NCBI RefSeq assembly: GCF_011250515.1
Contig: NZ_JAANOP010000003.1
Span: 124,001 to 188,000, forward strand
Direction of reading: 5' to 3'
Source: Aquirufa ecclesiirivi
GTDB taxonomy: Bacteria > Bacteroidota > Bacteroidia > Cytophagales > Spirosomataceae
DNA: 64,000 bases
Made by a program: the position numbers and the translations under genes. Positions 17,969 through 27,005 of this stretch are shown piece by piece. Each line of letters opens with the position of its first letter. Position 1 is the first letter of the stretch. Below the pieces are notes generated by a model that saw only the letters and a list, made by a program, of their open reading frames with translations, ran no database searches and was not told where the DNA came from.

Positions 17969-17987
17969 TTTAGAATTATTTTAAATA
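17969..17987. promoter_or_regulatory. Fur-box-like palindrome 2
   Basis: The 19-mer ATTTAGAATTATTTTAAAT has a single mismatched pair and starts 32 bp (about three helical turns) from the first box, so two dimers could bind on the same face of the DNA. Confidence 0.6.
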
Positions 17988-18579
17988 ATAATTTCTATCT
18001 AACTGAAAATCAAACAAATGATCCATGGCAATTTTTTGAAAGAAGAAATTCCATTGAAAATAATTTATAGAATTAGACTACTTAGGACTTCCCAAAGGTG
18101 GGGCCTATTCGCTGCTTAACTAGGGTCAAAGGAAATCGTTGTTATCGATATTTAGAAATATGGACAAACCTCGAGTGTAAAAGAATTGTAAAAAAGAATT
18201 TAAACTTTACGTAACAGCATGTAAGAAATCTTTACAAATACTTTCTTAAAAAAATTTAAAAAATAGAATTGACCTTTTTTTAGAATAGTTGAAAGGAGAA
18301 AAAAAATCAGCATATATACATATACGTTCAATAGCCTTGTAAGTAGCTGATAAAAGCCTAGTTAGACGAACTTAGATACAGGCAAAATACATCATTAATA
18401 ATACTATTTGTTGCATTATTTCAATAATTAACCGCCAAATAAACCTTTCCAATCGATCGGGAAGTAATTTTTCTTGCCTAAAAACAGGTAAAATTTTCAA
18501 TAAGTTGACTTATATTTAAAATTAATTCTGTCGACCAATAATCCTAATTGTGTCGATTAACCATTTAATCATTCCTTGT

Positions 18580-21500
18580 ATGAAAACAAAATTTATTAGC
18601 AGTAATGCGGTTTTGCTTTTGGCATTTTTGTTGTCGATGTCATGGATTTCCATGGGTCAAGGCAAAGTGTCCACAGTAACTGGTACGGTTACTGATGAAA
18701 AAGGCGAGCCGCTCATCGGTGTCAACATCATCCTTAAAGAAACAAGTAAAGGAACTACGACCAATGTTGATGGTAAGTATTCCATTAATGTTACCAATGC
18801 TCAAAGCAAATTGCTCTTTTCTTTTGTGAGTTACGAACCTAAAGAAGTAACTGTAGGAAATCAGAGTATCATTAATGTTAGCTTAAAACCTGACGCCAAA
18901 AGTCTATCCGAAGTAGTGGTGGTAGGTTACGGTGTTCAGAAAAAAGCGACCGTTTCAGGTTCTGTCGTTTCTGTTAAAGGAAATGAACTACAGAAATCAC
19001 CCAGCGTTAACTTAAGTAACTCATTGGCTGGTAGAATGGCCGGTGTGGTTGCCGTTAACCGTAGTGGTGAGCCGGGTTATGATGGTTCTTCCATCCGTAT
19101 CCGTGGTGCAAACACCTTGAACAACAGTGATGCCTTAATCGTAATTGACGGTATTCCCAATAGAGCGGGTGGTTTAGACCGTATTAATCCAGCTGATATT
19201 GAGTCAGTTTCTGTCTTGAAAGATGCCTCGGCTGCCATCTATGGTGCACGTGCTGCCAACGGTGTTATTTTGATCACGACGAAAAAAGGAAAATCAGGTA
19301 AACCTGAATTATCTTACTCATTTAACCAAGGTTTTTCTCAGCCAACAGTGGTTCCTGCATTAGCAAATGCCGCTCAATATGCTGGAATGTTAAATGACTT
19401 GGATATTTACCAATTGCCAGTTAGCCAATGGGCTGCTGCCACCCAGGCCTACAAAGAAACAGGCGTTTACAATGGACGTAAAGCTCCATATTCTCCTACC
19501 GACATGAAGTTGTACAACGACGGTTCTGATCCGTGGTTACATCCGAACACAGATTGGTATGGTGCTACTTTAAAAAACTGGTCTCCACAATCACGTCACA
19601 ATGTACAAATGAGTGGTGGTAGTGAGAACATCAAATATTTGGCTTCTTTGGGATACCAAAATCAAGATGCATTCTATAAAAATTCAGCTACAGGATATCA
19701 ACAATATGATATTCGCTTGAATTTAGATGCTAAAATCAATGAAAATGTCAACTTATCGGTGGGTATTTTGGGACGTGAAGAGAACCGTCGTTTCCCAACA
19801 AAACCAGCCAGTGCTATTTTTCGTATGCAAATGCGTGGAAAACCGAACCAGCCAGCTTTCTGGCCAGACGGTCGTCCGGGTCCGGATATTGAGAACGGTG
19901 AAAACCCAGTGGTTATTACAACAAACCAAACAGGTTATGACCGCGATAAGCAAAGTTATTTCCAAACCAACGGTCAATTGGACATCAAAATTCCATTCAT
20001 CAAAGGTTTGAAATTTACAGGTACAGCGGCGATCGATAAGCGTTTCAGAGATACCAAACGTTGGGAGACTCCTTGGACATTGTATGAAAAAGGAACAGGC
20101 TTCGAGGCAGATGGTAAAACTCCTATCTTAGTACCTAGTAAGCGTGGGCCAGCTGAACCTCGTTTGACTTTAGGAAATGAATCTCAGTTAAACGTCTTAT
20201 TGGGAGGTATTTTCACGTATGAAAGAAAATTCGATGACCATGGTTTAACTGTTTTAGCGGGTACTAACCGTGAAACAATCAATGGAGACAACTTCAATGC
20301 CTACCGTCGTTTCTTTATTTCTACTGCTTTGGATCAAATGTTTGCCGGTGGTGACTTAGAGAAAAACAATGGCGGTGGTGCTTATGAAAGAGCTCGTTTA
20401 AACTATTTCGGTCGTGTGGCTTATAACTACAAAGAGAAATACCTAGCAGAATTCTTATGGCGTTATGATGGTTCGGATATTTTCCCTCCAGAAACTCGTT
20501 ATGGTTTCTTCCCAGGTGTTATGGCTGGTTGGGTGATGTCTGAAGAGAATTTCATCAAAAATGAATTGCCAGCAATCAACTTCTTGAAGTTAAGAGGTTC
20601 ATGGGGACAAATGGGTAATGACCAAATCGCTACGTACCAATATTTGTCTACGTATGGATTTAGATCTTACATCATCGGTAACGTAGAAACGAAAACCTTG
20701 TTTGAAACTAAAATCCCGAATAAAGATATTAAATGGGAAGTGGCAACGAACTCGGATATTGGTTTAGAAGGTGCTTTATTCAACAATAAATTGACTTTTG
20801 AATTAGATTATTTCTACAACAAAAGAACAGATATCCTTTGGGTAAAAAATGCTTCTGTACCACAGTCGACTGGTTTAACTCTTCCAGCTCAAAACATTGG
20901 AGAGGTATCTAACCAAGGATTTGACTTTACCTTAGGATACCGTGACCAAATTGGTGATTTGACATTCAATGTAGGTTTAAATGGAGGTTATGCTAAGAAC
21001 AAAATCTTGTTCTGGGATGAGGCTCCAGGTGCACCCGAGTGGCAAAGAACAACAGGTAAGCCTATGTACACTTATCAGGCATACTTGTATGATGGAGTAT
21101 TCAAAGATCAAGCGGAAATTGATGCGAACACCATCAATTACAAGGCTATCGTAAATACCTTACGTCCGGGTGACATGAAGTACAAAGATTTCAATGGTGA
21201 TGGAAAAATCACTCCAGATGATCAAGTACGTAATGACTTCACTCAGTTGCCTTTATTCCAAGGTGGTTTCAATTTGGGAGCTCAATACAAAGGATTTGAT
21301 TTAACGATCTTGTTCCAAGGAGCAGCTGGTGCACAACAATATGTAAGTGCTGGTGAATCAGGAAACATTGGTAACTTCTTATTGGACATTTATAAAAATC
21401 GTTGGACAGTAGAAAACCCAAGCAGCGAGCACCCTCGTATCGCGAACCGTAGTGACCAATACTACTCAGGTAACAACACGTATTGGTTACGTAGTTCTGA

Positions 21501-21714
21501 CTACATTCGTTTGAAAAACTTAGAAATTGGATACAACATTCCAGCTTCTGCTTTGGCTAAAATAGGTTTGAAAAACTGCCGTGTTTACACGAATGGTTTG
21601 AACTTATTGACGTTTGACAAATTGAAAGTATACGATCCAGAATCAACCAATGCTACTGGACAGTATTACCCACAGTCAAGAATCATAAACGTAGGTTTAA
21701 CAGCTACTTTTTAA
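18580..21714 (+). CDS. SusC/RagA-family TonB-linked outer-membrane transporter
   Basis: A 1044-aa outer-membrane importer that, with its SusD partner, takes up glycans or peptides. The ATG at 18580 (MKTKFISSNAVLLLAFLL) gives a signal peptide; a GTG at 18550 is an unlikely alternative. Domains in order: a carboxypeptidase-regulatory-like repeat (about 30-110, VTGTVTDEKGEPLIGVNI), the plug (about 120-230, LSEVVVVGYGVQKKATVSGSV, IRGANTLNNSDALIVIDGIP, SVLKDASAAIYGARAANGVI), and a large barrel ending in IINVGLTATF. The SusD gene follows after 22 bp. Arg codons are almost all CGT and Gly mostly GGT in long stretches, unlike many neighbours, suggesting high expression. Confidence 0.97.
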   Translation: MKTKFISSNAVLLLAFLLSMSWISMGQGKVSTVTGTVTDEKGEPLIGVNIILKETSKGTTTNVDGKYSINVTNAQSKLLFSFVSYEPKEVTVGNQSIINVSLKPDAKSLSEVVVVGYGVQKKATVSGSVVSVKGNELQKSPSVNLSNSLAGRMAGVVAVNRSGEPGYDGSSIRIRGANTLNNSDALIVIDGIPNRAGGLDRINPADIESVSVLKDASAAIYGARAANGVILITTKKGKSGKPELSYSFNQGFSQPTVVPALANAAQYAGMLNDLDIYQLPVSQWAAATQAYKETGVYNGRKAPYSPTDMKLYNDGSDPWLHPNTDWYGATLKNWSPQSRHNVQMSGGSENIKYLASLGYQNQDAFYKNSATGYQQYDIRLNLDAKINENVNLSVGILGREENRRFPTKPASAIFRMQMRGKPNQPAFWPDGRPGPDIENGENPVVITTNQTGYDRDKQSYFQTNGQLDIKIPFIKGLKFTGTAAIDKRFRDTKRWETPWTLYEKGTGFEADGKTPILVPSKRGPAEPRLTLGNESQLNVLLGGIFTYERKFDDHGLTVLAGTNRETINGDNFNAYRRFFISTALDQMFAGGDLEKNNGGGAYERARLNYFGRVAYNYKEKYLAEFLWRYDGSDIFPPETRYGFFPGVMAGWVMSEENFIKNELPAINFLKLRGSWGQMGNDQIATYQYLSTYGFRSYIIGNVETKTLFETKIPNKDIKWEVATNSDIGLEGALFNNKLTFELDYFYNKRTDILWVKNASVPQSTGLTLPAQNIGEVSNQGFDFTLGYRDQIGDLTFNVGLNGGYAKNKILFWDEAPGAPEWQRTTGKPMYTYQAYLYDGVFKDQAEIDANTINYKAIVNTLRPGDMKYKDFNGDGKITPDDQVRNDFTQLPLFQGGFNLGAQYKGFDLTILFQGAAGAQQYVSAGESGNIGNFLLDIYKNRWTVENPSSEHPRIANRSDQYYSGNNTYWLRSSDYIRLKNLEIGYNIPASALAKIGLKNCRVYTNGLNLLTFDKLKVYDPESTNATGQYYPQSRIINVGLTATF

Positions 21715-21736
21715 CTCATAAACTATCGTATTCATT

Positions 21737-23587
21737 ATGAAAAAAAGAAACATAATCATTGCACTAGCATTTTTTAGTACCGTATTAACCAGCTGCAATG
21801 ACGATTTTGTTAATACAAAGCCGCTGGACCAACTGTCAGAATCGGTTGTTTGGACTGACCCTAACTTGGCCGAAGCATTCGTAACAGAATTGTACGGAGG
21901 TTTAGGAAACGGTGGATTTGACGAGCAAATGCTTGCTTCTCTTACGGATGAAGCATCTTTTACTCACCCGGGACGTGGTATTACCACCATCACGGAATCG
22001 CGCTCTAACCCAGCAGATATTGGTTGGGTGAATGGTACACTTAGCTGGCAAAATATGTACACACGTATTCGTGCATGTAATTTGGCCTTAGCGAACTTGA
22101 AAAAAGCAACTACCTTCCCAACGGCCTTAGTGGATCGTTTAACAGGTGAAGCGAAATTCATGCGTGCCTATTTCTATCACCAATTAGTTCGCTATTATGG
22201 TGGTGTGCCTATTGTGGATAAAGCCTATGCTTTAACGGATACTGACTTCCTTACTCAAAGAAATACGATGGAAGAATGTATCAACTTTATTGTGAAAGAT
22301 TGCGATGAAGCAGCAGCTTTATTGAATGGTAAATCTTTAGCAGCAGGTAGAGGAAGTAGAGCCGCTTGTTTAGCATTAAAATCACGTATCCTTTTATACG
22401 GAGCCAGTGATTTGTACGATGCTACTACAGCAAAATCTAAGTCTACAGCTATGGCTGCTTTTGCTACCCCAGCAATCTTAGCATATACTTCTGGCGACCG
22501 TGCGGCTCGTTGGACTAAAGCTAAAGATGCTGCTAAAGCAGTATTGGATTTACCTGGATTTGGTAATGCATTAAACCTATCTGCACCAGCAGAAAAAAAT
22601 GATGCTGTTACGAACTATCAAAATAACTCCTTAGCCAAAAATGGTGGTGAGAAAGAATTAATCTTTGCTCGTTATTTCATCAATGCTAAGCAAGAAAACG
22701 GTGGTCGTATCGGTTTGTTTAATGGTCCAAATGGATACCACAACTGGGCTGGAAATGCCCCTATCCAAAACTTAGTAGATGATTATGAAATGATGGATGG
22801 TTCTAAGTTTTCGTGGTCTAACCCAGGCCATGCAGCTAGTCCATATGAAAATCGTGATCCACGTTTCTATGCGTCTTTATTGTATGATGGTGCTAACTGG
22901 AAGCCTAGAACGGCTGACGTAGCTTCCAAAGATCCAATGAACCAAATTCAAACAGGTCAATATGAGCTTTCTTCTGGTTCTGGAAAAGTATCTTACTTCG
23001 GTTTAGATACTCGTAAGAGTACTGTAGAAGATTGGAATGGTAGCTACACAGGATATTATTTCCGTAAGTTCACCGATCCAAATCCGTCGATTGTTGATCA
23101 AAATACATGGCAACAAATTCCTTGGCCTTTCTTCCGCTATACAGAAGCCATATTAAACTATGTGGAAGCTTGTATCGAATTAGGACAAGATGCTGAAGCG
23201 CGTACTTGGTTGAACAAAATTCGTTTCCGTTCGGGTATGCCAGCAGTAACAGAAAGTGGCAATGCTTTACGCGAGCGTTATCGTAACGAGCGTCGTGTGG
23301 AATTGGCCTTTGAAGAGCATCGCTACCATGATGCACGCCGTTGGATGATCGCCACCAACACCTTAGGTGCTAAAGTGAAAATCATCAATGTTTTTGGTGC
23401 TTTGAAACCTGGTAAAACTGTGACACTATACAAGTATGATCCAAGCAGTTTCGATTACTCATACAAAGTAGTGGATATGGACCCAGGTAAAGAAAACAGA
23501 ACATGGTTAGACAAGATGTACTTCTTGCCAATCCATCGTGATGAAATGAACCGTAATAATAAGTTGGTTCAAAATCCTGGATATTAA
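21737..23587 (+). CDS. SusD/RagB-family nutrient-binding outer-membrane lipoprotein
   Basis: A 616-aa surface lipoprotein that caps the SusC barrel and captures substrate. The lipobox is LTSC with Cys20 followed by acidic NDD, a surface-export-like pattern. TPR-type helices of the SusD fold are recognisable (MRAYFYHQLVRYYGGVPIVDKAY near 140-160; ALKSRILLYGASDLYD). The C-terminal SusD signatures RYTEAILNYVEACIELG, LNKIRFRSGMP and ERRVELAFEEHRYHDARRW are clear. The gene ends just before a strong hairpin with a T-run, which probably lets only part of transcription continue into the downstream genes. The substrate is unknown. Confidence 0.97.
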   Translation: MKKRNIIIALAFFSTVLTSCNDDFVNTKPLDQLSESVVWTDPNLAEAFVTELYGGLGNGGFDEQMLASLTDEASFTHPGRGITTITESRSNPADIGWVNGTLSWQNMYTRIRACNLALANLKKATTFPTALVDRLTGEAKFMRAYFYHQLVRYYGGVPIVDKAYALTDTDFLTQRNTMEECINFIVKDCDEAAALLNGKSLAAGRGSRAACLALKSRILLYGASDLYDATTAKSKSTAMAAFATPAILAYTSGDRAARWTKAKDAAKAVLDLPGFGNALNLSAPAEKNDAVTNYQNNSLAKNGGEKELIFARYFINAKQENGGRIGLFNGPNGYHNWAGNAPIQNLVDDYEMMDGSKFSWSNPGHAASPYENRDPRFYASLLYDGANWKPRTADVASKDPMNQIQTGQYELSSGSGKVSYFGLDTRKSTVEDWNGSYTGYYFRKFTDPNPSIVDQNTWQQIPWPFFRYTEAILNYVEACIELGQDAEARTWLNKIRFRSGMPAVTESGNALRERYRNERRVELAFEEHRYHDARRWMIATNTLGAKVKIINVFGALKPGKTVTLYKYDPSSFDYSYKVVDMDPGKENRTWLDKMYFLPIHRDEMNRNNKLVQNPGY

Positions 23588-23601
23588 TCTAGTATATTTG
23601 T

Positions 23602-23644
23602 AAGGAAATGGTAAAGTAGAAATGCTTTACCATTTCCTTTTTTC
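23602..23644 (+). terminator. Intrinsic terminator inside the SusCD locus
   Basis: Perfect 15-bp stem (23602-23616 and 23625-23639), 8-nt loop, followed by a T-rich run. It sits between the SusD gene and a downstream gene on the same strand starting only 20 nt later, so it looks like an attenuating or partial terminator that makes SusC/SusD more abundant than the later proteins. Confidence 0.85.
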
Positions 23645-23663
23645 ATTATTTAGCCATAGTCAC

Positions 23664-26600
23664 GTGAAAAATTATTTTGCTCTCCTACTCATCATCATTA
23701 GCTTTTCTTGCCAAAAGGCAAAAACTGAATTAGAGAGCAATCCTGAACCTCAACTTTTCCAATTACTGAGTCCCGAGCAAAGTCATGTCAATTTTGAAAA
23801 TAAAATTGAGGAAGGCCTAAATACCAATGTCCTAATGTATGAATATTTCTACAATGGCGGCGGAGTAGCCACGGGAGATTTGAATGGAGATGGAAAGCAA
23901 GACTTGTATTTTTCCAGTAACATGGAAAACAACCATTTGTACCTCAATCAAGGTAATCTGGTTTTTAAAGAAGTTGCCGATGTAGCTGGTGTGACGGGCA
24001 GGCCAGGCCCATGGAAAACAGGAGTTTCCATGGTGGATATCAATGGCGATCATAAATTAGATATTTACTTATGCTATTCAGGAAATTTACCTCCTGATAA
24101 AAAACGTAATCAATTATTCATCAATCAAGGAAATGATGCCTCTGGTGTCCCATTATTTAAAGATGAAGCAGCCACATACGGACTAGACAGCCCTGCTAAT
24201 AGTACGCAAGCCGTTTTCTTTGACTACGATAAAGACCAAGATCTAGATATGATTTTGGTCAATCACAATCCTAAATCACTACCCATATTAGATGAAGCAA
24301 GTACAGCAGATTTGCTTCGACAAGAAGACCCAAACAGCGGTTTACGCTTCTTTCAACAAAAACAAAAAGGTCATTTCGAAGATGTGACCACCTCCTTAGG
24401 GATTAGCAGTTCTTCCCTTTCCTACGGTTTAGCCGTGGGAATCTCCGATTTGAATGCCGATGGTTGGTTGGATTTCTATGTATCCAACGACTATACCATT
24501 CCAGATTATCTATACATCAACCAACAAGGTAAAAAGTTCAAAAACGTCATTCAGAAAAGTATGGGGCATACTTCTCATTTTTCTATGGGAAATGACATTG
24601 CCGATATTAATAATGATGGATTAGCCGACATATTCACTTTGGATATGCTGCCAGAAGATAATTTGCGACAAAAAAACCTGATGTCTCCTGATAATTACGA
24701 GAAATTCAATTTTAATGTGGCAGTGGGCTTTGGCCATCAATACATGAGAAATATGTTGCAGGTCAACCAAGGTATTGACCCAAGTACTCAAGAACCTAGG
24801 TTTCATGAAATGGGACAATTAGCCGGCATATCCAATACCGATTGGAGCTGGAGTGCGCTCTTTGCGGATTATGATAATGATGGCTGGAAAGACTTATACA
24901 TCACCAATGGGTATTTAAGAGACTATACTAACTTGGATTTCCTTAAATACATGGGAGATTTTGTACAAAACAACCAAGCATCCATTCAAAGGCAAAACGT
25001 ATTGGAATTAGTTCAAAAAATGCCTGCCTCCAACATCAGCAATTACATGTTTAAAAACCAGCAAAATGGCACGTTTAATTCGGTGACCAAAGCCTGGGGA
25101 ATGGAAAATACCTCCAATAGTAATGGAGCGGCTTATGCTGATTTGGATGGAGATGGAGATTTGGAACTGATTGTTAATAACATCAATAAACCTGCTTTCA
25201 TTTTTGAGAATAAAAGCAACGAGCTTAAAAAAGAAAATAAAAACCTTCAAATTGAACTCCAAGGTGAAGGACTGAATACCCTTGGTTTAGGGGCTAAGTT
25301 CAGGGTATACCAAGGTGGAAAAAACCAATATTTCGAACAAAACCTATATCGAGGATATCAGTCCAGTGTTTCTCCAGTAATACATGTAGGATTAGGAAAT
25401 AAAGCGTCCATTGATTCCTTGGTCATTACATGGAATTCGGGTAAATCTCAAATGGTAAAAAAGGTGACTGCTTCCAAAATTACCTTAAAAGAATCTGAGG
25501 CGAAGGTCATTCCCATCAAAGCTAACAATCAAGAAAGCCCTCTATTTGTTTCATTGAAAACGTTGCAATCCTTTGAAAAATCTCAGGACGAATTCAACGA
25601 TTTTAAACGCCAAACCCAAATCTCGCTTCCCTTGTCTTTTGTGGGACCCTGCCAAAGTACCGGTGATGTCAATGGAGATAATTTGGTCGATATATTTGTC
25701 GGAAATCAAGCTGGCAAAGGTGCCACTTTATATTTGCAGCAAAGCTCTGGTGAATGGAAACGAATGCCTTCGGCAATGAGTCAAGACATAGGTTTTGAAG
25801 ATAGCGATGCCCAGTTTTTTGATGCAGATGGCGATGGAGATGTCGACTTATGGGTCGTCAGTGGTGGCTATGGACTGATGGAAGCGAATGATGCTAAACT
25901 TACTGATCGATTATACCTCAATGATGGAAAGGGGAATTTCAAAAAATCAACAATTCCTTTACCGAGTCAAGGGGTCAGTAAATCTTGTATTCAAATCATT
26001 GATATCAATCAAGATCGCTTGCCCGATGTATTCGTAGGTGGACGAGTGATTCCCGGAAAATATCCAGAATGTCCCGCTTCTTTTGTTCTACTCAATCAAG
26101 GTGCGGGTAAATTCAAAGATATCAGTGCACAATTCCCTGCCGTACAACAAGCAGGCATGGTCACAGATGCGGCTTGGGATGATTTAAATCAAGATGGCAA
26201 AAAAGAGCTGGTGTTGGTTGGAGAATTTATGCCAATCAAAATTTTTACATTAAATAATAAGACTTTTGAAGAAAGCACATCCACATTCTTTGAAAACTCC
26301 CCACAAGGATTATGGAATACCATTCGAATCGAAGATTTGAATCGGGATGGGAAGAAAGAAATGTTGGTAGGTAATTTAGGTCTAAACAGTCAATGGAAAG
26401 CTTCTACGGAGCAGCCCATGGAATTGCATTTCAAGGATTATGACCAAAATGGCTCCATTGACCCCATTTTGTTTACTTATGTCAAAGGTGAATCCGTTCC
26501 TTTCATGACACGTGATGAATTATTAGACCAAATGAGTATCATGCGTACTCGATTTACGGATTATCAAAGTTTTGCTGAAGCTAAATTGTCGGATATTATC

Positions 26601-27005
26601 ACAGAAGAAGAGCAAAAAGGAGAACACGTTTGGAAAGCGACTGAATTAAAAACTTCGCTCTTTCAGCTGAATTCTAAGGGTCAATATGAATCTCTTGAAT
26701 TACCTTGGGAAGTACAAGCCTCCCCTATTTCAGCCATTGCCATACTGAATATAGCTGGTCAAAAAGATGCTGATATTTTATTAGCGGGAAATATGCACCA
26801 CGCTAAATTACGAATTGGTAAAATGGATGCTAATGCAGGTTTATTACTACGCTCGAAAGGAAATTTAAGGTACGAGGCGCTTTCTCCGCAAAAAACAGGA
26901 CTTTGGTTACAAGGCGATGTTAGGTCTATGCAAGTCATTGGGGATCAATTGTTCATAGGAATTAACCATCGAGGCATATTCCAATATAAAGCAACAAATC
27001 GATGA
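23664..27005 (+). CDS. FG-GAP/VCBS-repeat lipoprotein with ASPIC/UnbV domain (CRTAC1-like)
   Basis: An 1113-aa exported protein. I chose the GTG at 23664 because MKNYFALLLIIISFSC forms a lipoprotein signal (Cys16); an ATG at 23622 overlaps the terminator hairpin. It carries many calcium-binding FG-GAP/VCBS motifs of the form DxNxDGxxD (DLNGDGKQDLYF, DINGDHKLDIYL, DLNADGWLDFYV, DINNDGLADIFT, DLDGDGDLELIV, DADGDGDVDLWV), predicting two beta-propellers. An ASPIC/UnbV region lies between them near residues 530-600 (HVGLGNKASIDSLVITWNSG). Such proteins often accompany SusC/SusD pairs in Bacteroidota; a role as a surface binding scaffold is inferred. The stop overlaps the next start (ATGA). Confidence 0.9.
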   Translation: MKNYFALLLIIISFSCQKAKTELESNPEPQLFQLLSPEQSHVNFENKIEEGLNTNVLMYEYFYNGGGVATGDLNGDGKQDLYFSSNMENNHLYLNQGNLVFKEVADVAGVTGRPGPWKTGVSMVDINGDHKLDIYLCYSGNLPPDKKRNQLFINQGNDASGVPLFKDEAATYGLDSPANSTQAVFFDYDKDQDLDMILVNHNPKSLPILDEASTADLLRQEDPNSGLRFFQQKQKGHFEDVTTSLGISSSSLSYGLAVGISDLNADGWLDFYVSNDYTIPDYLYINQQGKKFKNVIQKSMGHTSHFSMGNDIADINNDGLADIFTLDMLPEDNLRQKNLMSPDNYEKFNFNVAVGFGHQYMRNMLQVNQGIDPSTQEPRFHEMGQLAGISNTDWSWSALFADYDNDGWKDLYITNGYLRDYTNLDFLKYMGDFVQNNQASIQRQNVLELVQKMPASNISNYMFKNQQNGTFNSVTKAWGMENTSNSNGAAYADLDGDGDLELIVNNINKPAFIFENKSNELKKENKNLQIELQGEGLNTLGLGAKFRVYQGGKNQYFEQNLYRGYQSSVSPVIHVGLGNKASIDSLVITWNSGKSQMVKKVTASKITLKESEAKVIPIKANNQESPLFVSLKTLQSFEKSQDEFNDFKRQTQISLPLSFVGPCQSTGDVNGDNLVDIFVGNQAGKGATLYLQQSSGEWKRMPSAMSQDIGFEDSDAQFFDADGDGDVDLWVVSGGYGLMEANDAKLTDRLYLNDGKGNFKKSTIPLPSQGVSKSCIQIIDINQDRLPDVFVGGRVIPGKYPECPASFVLLNQGAGKFKDISAQFPAVQQAGMVTDAAWDDLNQDGKKELVLVGEFMPIKIFTLNNKTFEESTSTFFENSPQGLWNTIRIEDLNRDGKKEMLVGNLGLNSQWKASTEQPMELHFKDYDQNGSIDPILFTYVKGESVPFMTRDELLDQMSIMRTRFTDYQSFAEAKLSDIITEEEQKGEHVWKATELKTSLFQLNSKGQYESLELPWEVQASPISAIAILNIAGQKDADILLAGNMHHAKLRIGKMDANAGLLLRSKGNLRYEALSPQKTGLWLQGDVRSMQVIGDQLFIGINHRGIFQYKATNR

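Larger units (their letters stand above)
17864..18579. other. 716-bp AT-rich divergent intergenic region
   Basis: The region lies between the minus-strand iron operon and the plus-strand SusC gene. The left 130 bp hold the two Fur-box-like sites. Near the SusC start is a short perfect palindrome, ATAAGT-TG-ACTTAT (18500-18513), which could be an operator. The remaining 400 bp show no ORF of quality, no RNA gene I can recognise and no terminator. The SusC leader is therefore either long or its promoter is atypical; I saw no clear TTG/TAnnTTTG pair close to the start. Confidence 0.6.
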
